DNA of 9,044 bases from Beijerinckiaceae bacterium (lineage in GTDB: Bacteria > Pseudomonadota > Alphaproteobacteria > Rhizobiales > Beijerinckiaceae). Location of the stretch: positions 1 to 9,044 of the forward strand of contig CANGOK010000126.1 in NCBI GenBank assembly GCA_947455285.1. Direction: 5' to 3'. Each line of letters starts with the position of its first letter. Position 1 is the first letter of the stretch. Below, in pieces: positions 1-5,929 of this stretch. A program made the translations under genes and the position numbers. Below the pieces are notes generated by a model. It did not search any database and was not told the origin of the DNA. It saw only the letters and a list, made by a program, of their open reading frames with translations.

Positions 1-602
1 AGGCCGACGCAGCGATGATCCTCATCCACCACCAGCAGTTTCTCGATGCGGTGCTGATGCAGGAGGCGGCGGGCCTCGTCCTTCTCGACGCCCTCGCGCA
101 CGGTGACGAGTTTCTTGGTCATCAGCTCGGAGACAGGCTGAAGCGGATTGTCAGCGAAGCGCACGTCGCGATTGGTGACGATGCCGCAGAGCTTGGCGGG
201 CTTGCCGCTCGGACCGCGCTCGACCACCGGAATCCCGGAAATGCCGTGGTGGCTCATAAGCGCCAGCGCATCGGCCAGCGTCTCGTCGGGGAAGATGGTG
301 ATGGGGTTCACCACCATGCCGCTTTCATACCGCTTCACCTTGCGCACTTCCTCGGCCTGTTCTTCGGCTTCGAGGTTGCGGTGGATGACGCCGATGCCGC
401 CGGCTTGCGCCATGGCGATAGCGAGGCGCGCCTCCGTCACCGTATCCATGGCGGAGGAAATGATTGGCATGTTCAGACTGATGGCGCGGGTGAGGCGCGA
501 GCGCACGTCAACCTGACTGGGCACGACCTCGGAATGGCCAGGACGCAGCAGCACGTCGTCGAAGGTGAGCGCTTCCGGAATCGAGGCGATATCGAAGGTC
601 AT
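1..602 (-). CDS. guaB: IMP dehydrogenase, N-terminal part (cut by the left window edge)
   Basis: Inosine-5'-monophosphate dehydrogenase oxidises IMP to XMP with NAD+, the committed step of guanine nucleotide synthesis in the cytoplasm. Only the first 200 codons are present, of a family that is usually about 490-500 residues. Reading the minus strand gives the typical start, with LTFDDVLLRP at residues 12-21, SSAMDTVTE at 49-57 and GGIGVIHRNL at 68-77. These belong to the first part of the TIM barrel. A CBS pair follows: about 91-145 (SGMVVNPITIF, then HHGISGIPVVE) and about 158-200 (LMTKKLVTVREG, then HRIEKLLVVDED). The catalytic Cys loop lies beyond the window. I chose the ATG at 602-600 because GGAG sits six bases upstream. 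An in-frame ATG at 614 would add four residues but lacks a ribosome site. The gene follows rlmE on the same strand after a gap of about 160 nt, so it may have its own promoter. Identification is firm. Confidence 0.96.
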   Translation of the reverse strand, partial: MTFDIASIPEALTFDDVLLRPGHSEVVPSQVDVRSRLTRAISLNMPIISSAMDTVTEARLAIAMAQAGGIGVIHRNLEAEEQAEEVRKVKRYESGMVVNPITIFPDETLADALALMSHHGISGIPVVERGPSGKPAKLCGIVTNRDVRFADNPLQPVSELMTKKLVTVREGVEKDEARRLLHQHRIEKLLVVDEDHRCVG

Positions 603-680
603 TGCCAACTCCATTCTGTTAAGCGCGGGCTGAGCACGCTAGGCGCAAGGGGCGCGCCATCCGGCGAGACTCAGGGTCGC

Positions 681-700
681 GCCACCGGGTTGACGGTGGC
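681..700. other. Short perfect hairpin between rlmE and guaB
   Basis: GCCACCG and CGGTGGC form a perfect 7-bp inverted repeat around a 6-base loop. It lies in the rlmE-guaB gap, downstream of the rlmE stop and upstream of the guaB start. No T-run follows on the minus strand, so it is not a textbook intrinsic terminator. It could be a weak terminator or processing site for the ppx-rlmE transcript, or a structure in the guaB leader. The symmetry is seen directly; the role is unknown. Confidence 0.4.
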
Positions 701-727
701 TCATATCACGCTGATGACAACTGGCAA
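700..727 (-). promoter_or_regulatory. Possible guaB promoter (weak)
   Basis: On the minus strand, TTGCCA (727-722) and TATGAG (705-700) are separated by 16 bases, a loose match to sigma-70 -35 and -10 boxes. It would start transcription about 90 bases upstream of guaB and place the 681-700 hairpin near the start of the leader. This is a consensus match by eye only. guaB could equally be read through from rlmE. Confidence 0.25.
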
Positions 728-765
728 ACGAATCTCGGCGGAAATCGGATCAACCCACAGGCCGA

Positions 766-1494
766 TCACTCGTCTTCGGGCTCGTCTTCAACCTCATTGG
801 CGCCGCGAAAGCCGGTCGCCAGCACATAAAGCTCCGCGGACCCCGCCCGGCTCGCCTTGGGCTTCACATGGCGCACCACGGCGAAGTCCCGCTTGAGCAT
901 GGCCAGCAGATCGCCTTCCGTCCCGCCCTGAAACACCTTGGCGACGAAGAAGCCGCCCGGCGCCAGAACCTCGCGGGCGAATTCGATGGCGAGCTCCGCA
1001 AGCCCCATGATTTTGAGATGGTCGGTCTTCTTGTGGCCGGTGGTGTTGGCCGCCATGTCGGACATGACCCCATCAGCAAGACCGCCCAGCATGGCCTTGA
1101 GGCGGTCGGGCGCATCATGGTCGTTGAAATCCATGACCGCAAATTCGACGCCCGCGATCGGATCGATGTTCAGCAGGTCGATGCCGACCACCTTGCCCCT
1201 GCCCTGCTCCACACCAACCTTCTTGGCGGCGAGCTGCGCCCAGCCGCCCGGCGCAGCGCCCAGATCCACGATCCGCTGCCCCGTCTTCAGCAGCTTGTAG
1301 CGGTCATCCATCTCGATGAGCTTGTAGACCGCGCGCGAGCGCCAGCCTTCACGCTTGGCCTGCGCCACATAGGGATCGTTGAGCTGCCGCTCTAGCCAGA
1401 GCTTGGACGAAAGCGTGCGTTTGCCTGCGGTCTTAACCCGCACCTTGATCGAGCGTCCGCCTTCGCGTCCGCCACCTGTCGCTGATCCGCTCAT
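766..1494 (-). CDS. rlmE: 23S rRNA (uridine-2'-O)-methyltransferase RlmE (RrmJ/FtsJ family)
   Basis: A SAM-dependent methyltransferase that, in characterised homologues, methylates the 2'-OH of U2552 in the 23S rRNA A-loop late in 50S assembly. It is a single Rossmann domain of 242 residues. Motif I is VDLGAAPGGW (76-85). The K-D-K-E tetrad can be placed at K58 (SRAVYKL), D146 (SDMAANTTG), K186 (VAKVF) and E221 (SAELY), with spacing close to the E. coli enzyme. A basic, Gly-rich N-terminal extension of about 20 residues and an acidic tail (EVEDEPEDE) make it longer than the roughly 209-residue E. coli protein. I prefer the ATG at 1494, which has AGGG five bases upstream and lies 14 nt after the ppx stop. 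An in-frame ATG at 1530 would overlap ppx by 22 bases and has no clear ribosome site. The gene is probably cotranscribed with ppx. Confidence 0.94.
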   Translation of the reverse strand: MSGSATGGGREGGRSIKVRVKTAGKRTLSSKLWLERQLNDPYVAQAKREGWRSRAVYKLIEMDDRYKLLKTGQRIVDLGAAPGGWAQLAAKKVGVEQGRGKVVGIDLLNIDPIAGVEFAVMDFNDHDAPDRLKAMLGGLADGVMSDMAANTTGHKKTDHLKIMGLAELAIEFAREVLAPGGFFVAKVFQGGTEGDLLAMLKRDFAVVRHVKPKASRAGSAELYVLATGFRGANEVEDEPEDE

Positions 1495-1508
1495 TTCGCC
1501 CTGTTCCG

Positions 1509-2621
1509 TTACGGCCGCATATGGCTCCATACACGGTCGGCGCTCATCATCTGCATCAAAATGCCTTCCCGCAGCCCGCGATCAGCGATTCTGATGCGGT
1601 CGGCGGGGAAAGCGCGACGGATGGCGTCGAAAATCGCGCAGCCCGCCAGCACCAAATCGGCCCGCTCTGGCCCGATGCAGCCATTAGCGACGCGGTCGGC
1701 GTAGCTCATGGCCTGCAACCGACCAATGGCTTCCGAGATTTCCCCATCGTTCATCCATAGACCGTCCACCTGCCGGCGGTCGTAACGTTGAAGACCGAGA
1801 TGGACGCCTGCGATGGTGGTCACGGTGCCCGAGGTGCCAAGAAGATGGAAGCGGTTACAGCGCAGCTCAGAAGCCGTGCGGTCAAGAAAGGGAGCAAGAT
1901 CGGCGCTAACATGCTGCACCATGCGCTCGTAAGTATCGGCTGTGACGTCTATGCCGCCAAACTTCTCGGCGATGGTGACGACGCCAAGCTGGAGCGAGGC
2001 CCACATGCGCACGCGCCCACGCATTCCAGAGTCGCCGTTGACGTCGCGACCATGGGACTGCCCATTGGGCCGCGACAGCCAGACGATCTCGGACGAGCCG
2101 CCCCCAATATCGAACAGAACCACGCCCTCGGCCTGATCGTCCGCGAGCGCGGCGCAGCCCGAGGCGGCGAGATGGGCTTCGGTTTCGCGGTCGACGACCT
2201 CGAGGGAGAGGCCGACCTCGTCCCTGACGCGGGCGATAAAATCGGGCCCGTTCAGCGCGATGCGGCAGGCCTCGGTCGCGATCAGCCGAACGCGGGTGAC
2301 GCCGCGGTTCTCCATCTTGGTGCGGCAGACCTCGAGCGCAGCCAGGGTTCGGTCGATGGCGCCCTGCCCCAGACGGCCCGACTGGGTGAGCCCCTCGCCG
2401 AGCCGCACGATGCGCGAAAAGGCGTCGATGATTCGGAAACCCTCACGCGCCGGGCGCGCGATCAGTAGGCGGCAGTTGTTGGTGCCAAGATCAAGCGCGG
2501 CATAGACGTGATTGTTCCGTCCCGGAACATGGGGTGTTCCCCCATCGCCAGAACGGCCATTCGCTCGCGTATCTGAGCCCACGGGCGCCGCATAGCCGGG
2601 CGCTTCAAAGGACGACACCAT
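1509..2621 (-). CDS. ppx: Ppx/GppA family phosphatase (short exopolyphosphatase type)
   Basis: A member of the actin-like ASKHA superfamily that hydrolyses the terminal phosphate of polyphosphate and/or the 5'-phosphate of pppGpp. Phosphate-1 is ALDLGTNNCRLLIA (42-55). The acidic RETEAHLA segment (145-152) aligns with the E. coli NEEAR motif, making E148 the likely catalytic Glu. Phosphate-2 is FDIGGGSSEIV (170-180). LLGTSGTVTTIAG (260-272) and IADRGLREGIL (345-355) are further family motifs. At 370 residues it has domains I and II but lacks the C-terminal HD-like region of E. coli Ppx, as is common in alphaproteobacteria. The first 38 residues are Gly/Pro/Asn-rich and probably disordered. 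The ATG at 2621 has GGAG four bases upstream. It leads into rlmE, an association often seen in this group. Whether it prefers polyphosphate or pppGpp cannot be told from sequence. Confidence 0.9.
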   Translation of the reverse strand: MVSSFEAPGYAAPVGSDTRANGRSGDGGTPHVPGRNNHVYAALDLGTNNCRLLIARPAREGFRIIDAFSRIVRLGEGLTQSGRLGQGAIDRTLAALEVCRTKMENRGVTRVRLIATEACRIALNGPDFIARVRDEVGLSLEVVDRETEAHLAASGCAALADDQAEGVVLFDIGGGSSEIVWLSRPNGQSHGRDVNGDSGMRGRVRMWASLQLGVVTIAEKFGGIDVTADTYERMVQHVSADLAPFLDRTASELRCNRFHLLGTSGTVTTIAGVHLGLQRYDRRQVDGLWMNDGEISEAIGRLQAMSYADRVANGCIGPERADLVLAGCAIFDAIRRAFPADRIRIADRGLREGILMQMMSADRVWSHMRP

Positions 2622-2676
2622 TCATCTCCAGCCTCCGCCTGAACCGCGCTTCGACGCGAAGTGGAGGCATTTGTCT

Positions 2677-2692
2677 GGAATGTAAGCATTCC
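2677..2692. promoter_or_regulatory. Perfect dyad upstream of ppx, possible operator or hairpin
   Basis: GGAATG-TAAG-CATTCC is a perfect 6-bp inverted repeat with a 4-base centre, lying in the 110-nt gap between the permease stop and the ppx start. On the minus strand a weak -10-like TTACAT (2685-2680) lies inside it, with TTGCAG (2707-2702) 16 bases upstream, so it could be an operator over a ppx promoter. Both boxes match the consensus poorly. No T-run follows the dyad, so it is not a good terminator. The symmetry is seen; the role is speculative. Confidence 0.3.
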
Positions 2693-2731
2693 TGCGGCTC
2701 TCTGCAAAGGAATCCGACGAGCCGGCCCCAC

Positions 2732-4675
2732 TCATCCCATAAGCGCGGCCGGCAGCCAGGTGGCGATCGCGGGGAAAATGCAGATCAGCAGAACCGCCAG
2801 CATCATCAGGATGACGAAGGGAAGCGTGCCCCAGATGATCTGCGAAAGGGGAATATCGGGCGCGATGTTCTTGATGACGAAGATGTTCAGCCCAACCGGA
2901 GGGTGAATCAGACCCATCTCCATCACGACAGTCATCACCACGCCGAACCAGATCAAATCGAAGCCCGCCGCCTTGAGCGGAGGCAGAATGATCGGCGCGG
3001 TCATGAGGATGATCGAGACCGGCGGCAGGAAGAAGCCCAGCACGACGACCAGAACGAGAATCGCCAAAAGCAGCACCCATTTCGACAAGCCAAGGCTGAT
3101 GATCCATGCCGCCGTGCCCTGCGAGATCTGCAGATAGCTCATCACGTAGGAATAGAGCAGCGACATGCCGATGATCATCAGCAGCATGGTTGACTCGCGC
3201 AGGGTGCCGTTAAGGATCGGCATGAGCTTGCCCGGGCGCCAGACGCCATACATCACGCCGATGACGCAGAGCGCGAGGATAGCGCCGACGCCAGCGGTCT
3301 CGGACGGAGTCGCCCACCCCGCGTAAAGCACGACCATGACACCCGCCAGAATGATGACGAAGGGAGCGACCCATGTCAGCATCCGCACCTTCTGGCCGAA
3401 GGTATATTCATCCTTGGCGAGAATGGCGGAGCGGACGCCCGTGCGCATGGCATCCGCCTCGGCGATACGCTTCTCTTTCTGGAAGCGCAGCACCGAGTAG
3501 CCAGCGAAAAGCGTGATCAGCAACAGGCCCGGAAAAAGACCTGCGAGGAAGAGACGTCCCAGCGAAACCTCGGCCGCCACAGCGTAAAGCAGCATGGTGA
3601 CGGACGGAGGGAGAAGGATGCCGAGCGTACCGCCAGCAGCGATGATGCCAGCTGCAAAGCCGGGTGAATAGCCACGCGCCCGCATCTCTGGAATGCCCGC
3701 CGAGCCGATGGCCGAACAGGTCGCGGGCGATGAGCCCGCCATCGCGGCGAAAAGACCGCAGGCGGCCGTATTGGCGACGCCCAAGCCACCAGGAATACGA
3801 TGCAGCCATGCATGCAAAGCCAGATAAAGATCACGCCCGGCGTCAGATCGCCCGATAGCAGCCCCTTTTAGGATGAACAGGGGAATGGCGAGGATGATCG
3901 TGTTGGCGAGTTCTTCATAAAAATTCTGCGCGATCGTGTCGACCGACGCCAAAGGCATGAAAAGGAACATGAAGGTCAGGGCCGTCACACCCAGCGCAAA
4001 GGCGATGGGCATGCCCGAGAACATCATGACCAGCGTGACGATGGAATAAGCGCCGCCAACGACCGGCAACGAATAGCCGGTCAGCAGCGCCGATGGCGGG
4101 CGATGCCAGAAGAGCAGCGCGCAGGCGCAAAGCACCGCAAGCACCAGCGCCGCCTTCGAGCGCGCGGCCACCTGCATCGCGACCTGCAAGGCGAGAAGCG
4201 CCATGCCGAAAGTGAGTAGCCCATATGGGATCCACATCGGCGGCCCCCAAGCGGAATGGGACGTCTGCCCCTCCTCCCACGCCTCCTGCAGCAGCAGGCC
4301 CGATTTCCATGCGAAAAAGATGCAGAAGCCGAGAACAAGGAAATCGATGATCTTGTAGCGCAGCGCATTGAGGCGCGACGGCAGTATCTCCGCTAGCACC
4401 TCGATGCCGACATGCCCGCGCCACGCCTGCACCTGCGCAGCCGAAATGAAGGTCGCGCCCGCAATGAGGAAGATCGTGACCTCGTCTTGCCAGAGAGTCG
4501 CACGGCCCGACAGATGGCCCATGACGACGCCGTAGGTCAGCACCCCCGCCGCGACGACCAGCGCCATGGCGGAGAGCTCGTAGAGGCGCAGCATCAGCGT
4601 CGAGAGCGCCGAGCTTGCGCCGTCCGGCTTCTGCTCAACGGATAGGATCGCGTCCTGCGTTACGCCCCCGGCCAA
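2732..4675 (-). CDS. TRAP transporter permease, fused DctQ-DctM
   Basis: The membrane part of a tripartite ATP-independent periplasmic transporter, which drives uptake of a carboxylate-type solute with an ion gradient. The first 170 or so residues form the small DctQ unit, with membrane segments near 33-53, 65-85, 108-128 and 149-169 and the motif WQDEVTIF (62-69). A hydrophobic linker (175-190) leads to the large DctM unit (about 205-647), rich in membrane helices. DctM signatures are AMAGSSPATCSAIGS (311-325), GILLPPSV (352-359), GWATPSETAGVGA (453-465) and MGLIHPPVGLNIFV (587-600). The frame starts at a TTG (4675-4673), one base after the dctP stop, with AGGTG inside the dctP end as a likely ribosome site. 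The first internal ATG is codon 28 (4594) and has no visible ribosome site, so I keep TTG. Tight coupling with dctP indicates one operon. The fusion is intact, with no frameshift. Confidence 0.93.
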   Translation of the reverse strand: MAGGVTQDAILSVEQKPDGASSALSTLMLRLYELSAMALVVAAGVLTYGVVMGHLSGRATLWQDEVTIFLIAGATFISAAQVQAWRGHVGIEVLAEILPSRLNALRYKIIDFLVLGFCIFFAWKSGLLLQEAWEEGQTSHSAWGPPMWIPYGLLTFGMALLALQVAMQVAARSKAALVLAVLCACALLFWHRPPSALLTGYSLPVVGGAYSIVTLVMMFSGMPIAFALGVTALTFMFLFMPLASVDTIAQNFYEELANTIILAIPLFILKGAAIGRSDAGRDLYLALHAWLHRIPGGLGVANTAACGLFAAMAGSSPATCSAIGSAGIPEMRARGYSPGFAAGIIAAGGTLGILLPPSVTMLLYAVAAEVSLGRLFLAGLFPGLLLITLFAGYSVLRFQKEKRIAEADAMRTGVRSAILAKDEYTFGQKVRMLTWVAPFVIILAGVMVVLYAGWATPSETAGVGAILALCVIGVMYGVWRPGKLMPILNGTLRESTMLLMIIGMSLLYSYVMSYLQISQGTAAWIISLGLSKWVLLLAILVLVVVLGFFLPPVSIILMTAPIILPPLKAAGFDLIWFGVVMTVVMEMGLIHPPVGLNIFVIKNIAPDIPLSQIIWGTLPFVILMMLAVLLICIFPAIATWLPAALMG

Positions 4676-4676
4676 A

Positions 4677-5699
4677 TCACGACACCTGCTTGGCGAGCTT
4701 CAGCAACTCGGCGGATTCGGAAGACTTGGCTGCGAAATCGGCCCAGGCGGCCTCCTCCGCCACCTTGCGCCATTTGGCGAGGCCTTCGTCCGTCATGTCC
4801 GCCACCTGCACGCCCTTGGCGGCGTAGATGCGAGCGACCTCATCGTCGTCCTTCTTAGCCTCAGCGGTCGCCCAGGCCTCCATCTCGGCGCCAACGTCAA
4901 GCAGGGTCTTCTGCTGGGCTGCGGGCAGGCTGTCGAAAATGGCTTTCGACATCAACAGCGGCTCAAGCATGAACCAGAATGAGCCCTTGCGCGCCGTGGT
5001 GAGGGACTTCGCGAGCTCCTCCAGCCGGAACGAGATCAGGCTGGTCGAGGAGGTGACGGCCGCGTCGAGCGCGCCGGTCTGCATGCCGATGTAGATTTCG
5101 TTCGAGGCCATGGTCGAGACCTGCGCGCCCGCGGCGGTGAACATGAGATCCATCTCGCGGCTGCCGCCACGGATCTTCAAGCCCTTCACATCGTCCGGCG
5201 AATAGATTGGGCCGCGCCGGGAAGCGACGCCACCCGCCTGCCAGATCCAGGACAAGATCTTGACGCCCTTGTCCTCGACCAGCTTGTTGAACATCTGGCC
5301 AACGGGAGCGGTCTTCCACTTGGCGCCCTGCTCGTAGCTAGTCACGAGACACGGCATCAGCCCGATGTTCGTCGCCTGAACCTCACCGCCCGCATAGGCG
5401 ATGGGAAACAGCGTCATATCAAGCGCGCCCTTACGCAGGGCGGAAAACTGGGCGAAGGTCTTCATCAGCGAGGAATTGGCGTAGACCTCGAATTTGAGCG
5501 CGCCATTGCTGCGCTTTTCGACCTCGCGAGCGAAGATCTGGCAAAGGCGATCACGGAAATCGCCCTGTTCGATCGACCCGCCCGGAAACTGATGGGAAAT
5601 TTTCAGCACCTTCTGCTGAGCCTGCGCGCGCAATCCAGCGCCCAGCAATGCAGGCGCTGCAAGAGACGCACGAACCAAATCGCGACGTGTGAAAACCAT
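4677..5699 (-). CDS. dctP: TRAP transporter substrate-binding protein, DctP family
   Basis: A periplasmic solute receptor that delivers substrate to the fused permease encoded next. The 340-residue protein begins with a twin-arginine-like signal peptide: TRRDLV at residues 4-9, a hydrophobic stretch at about 11-22, and probable cleavage after AQA (25-27). The mature part has the DctP fold, including KILSWIW (147-153), SPDDVKGLKIRGG (167-179) and SNEIYIGMQTGALD (199-212). R177 is in the position of the arginine that usually binds the substrate carboxylate, which suggests an organic acid but does not identify it. I chose the ATG at 5699 because AGGGAG lies six bases upstream and the signal peptide begins there. 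An in-frame ATG at 5777 would add 26 residues that look unlike a leader. It is first in its operon, divergent from the propeller-cytochrome gene across the control region. Confidence 0.93.
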   Translation of the reverse strand: MVFTRRDLVRASLAAPALLGAGLRAQAQQKVLKISHQFPGGSIEQGDFRDRLCQIFAREVEKRSNGALKFEVYANSSLMKTFAQFSALRKGALDMTLFPIAYAGGEVQATNIGLMPCLVTSYEQGAKWKTAPVGQMFNKLVEDKGVKILSWIWQAGGVASRRGPIYSPDDVKGLKIRGGSREMDLMFTAAGAQVSTMASNEIYIGMQTGALDAAVTSSTSLISFRLEELAKSLTTARKGSFWFMLEPLLMSKAIFDSLPAAQQKTLLDVGAEMEAWATAEAKKDDDEVARIYAAKGVQVADMTDEGLAKWRKVAEEAAWADFAAKSSESAELLKLAKQVS

Positions 5700-5751
5700 G
5701 GCCCACTCCCTGAAGCTGTGTTTGCTTTCTTTCTTGCACCATGCCCGATCC

Positions 5752-5777
5752 TTGCGTCCGCTCCAAGGCGGACGCAA
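5752..5777. promoter_or_regulatory. Perfect 10-bp-arm inverted repeat in the divergent control region
   Basis: TTGCGTCCGC and GCGGACGCAA are exact reverse complements flanking a 6-base centre (TCCAAG). The element sits in the 230-nt gap between dctP and the propeller-cytochrome gene. Relative to the candidate plus-strand -10 box it spans roughly -35 to -60, a usual position for an activator or repressor site. Relative to the minus-strand promoter it falls in the early dctP leader, where a bound repressor or an RNA hairpin could act. No T-run follows on either strand, so an intrinsic terminator is unlikely. No regulator gene is in the window. The symmetry is certain; the operator role is inferred. 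Confidence 0.6.
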
Positions 5778-5797
5778 ACGTAACAGGAGGCGGAAGC

Positions 5798-5803
5798 ATT
5801 ATA
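5798..5803 (-). promoter_or_regulatory. Candidate -10 box of the dctP-dctQM operon
   Basis: Reading the minus strand, TATAAT is a perfect sigma-70 -10 hexamer about 100 bases upstream of the dctP ATG. The -35 region is poor (TTTTCC at 16-base spacing), which would fit a promoter that needs an activator. Transcription would begin near 5791, putting the 5752-5777 inverted repeat within the first 40 bases of the transcript. Confidence 0.4.
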
Positions 5804-5805
5804 CT
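5800..5805 (+). promoter_or_regulatory. Candidate -10 box of the propeller-cytochrome gene
   Basis: TATACT matches the sigma-70 -10 consensus at five of six positions and overlaps the opposing TATAAT by four bases. No TTGACA-like -35 is present at 16-18 bases; instead the inverted repeat ends almost where the -35 should begin. This suggests a regulated promoter. The predicted leader of the + gene would be about 118 nt long. Confidence 0.35.
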
Positions 5806-5929
5806 TTGGTCGAAACCCGGGAAAACCGCTTTTCGAGCCGGCTACTGGCTTCAACCCTATTTATTCGCGCCGGGCGCAAGCTTAAGATCACGCAAAAGCG
5901 ACCATCGGGTCGATGCAAGGGAGATTCGC

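Noticed and set aside
15..896. Plus-strand open frame of 293 codons
   Set aside because: It lies opposite guaB and the end of rlmE, both clearly coding on the minus strand. The His/Gly/Ala/Arg-rich translation shows no domain and is typical of a GC-rich antisense shadow.
1788..2468. Plus-strand open frame of 226 codons
   Set aside because: It lies wholly opposite the Ppx/GppA gene and its translation resembles no known domain.
2534..3193. Plus-strand open frame rich in His, Gln, Arg and Asp
   Set aside because: This is the usual reverse-strand image of a membrane-protein gene (the DctM part), not a real nucleic-acid-binding protein.
5700..5777. 26-residue extension of DctP from an ATG at 5777
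   Set aside because: It would translate the inverted repeat and precede a good twin-arginine-like leader that has its own AGGGAG site.
5867..5877. GCGC-CGG-GCGC short palindrome in the leader of the propeller-cytochrome gene
   Set aside because: Four-base arms in GC-rich DNA are expected by chance, and no second copy was noticed nearby.
5741..5929. N-terminal extension of the propeller-cytochrome gene from an upstream ATG
   Set aside because: The extension would run through the control region, including the inverted repeat and both -10 boxes, and bury the signal peptide. The ATG at 5930 has a strong ribosome site at the right distance.
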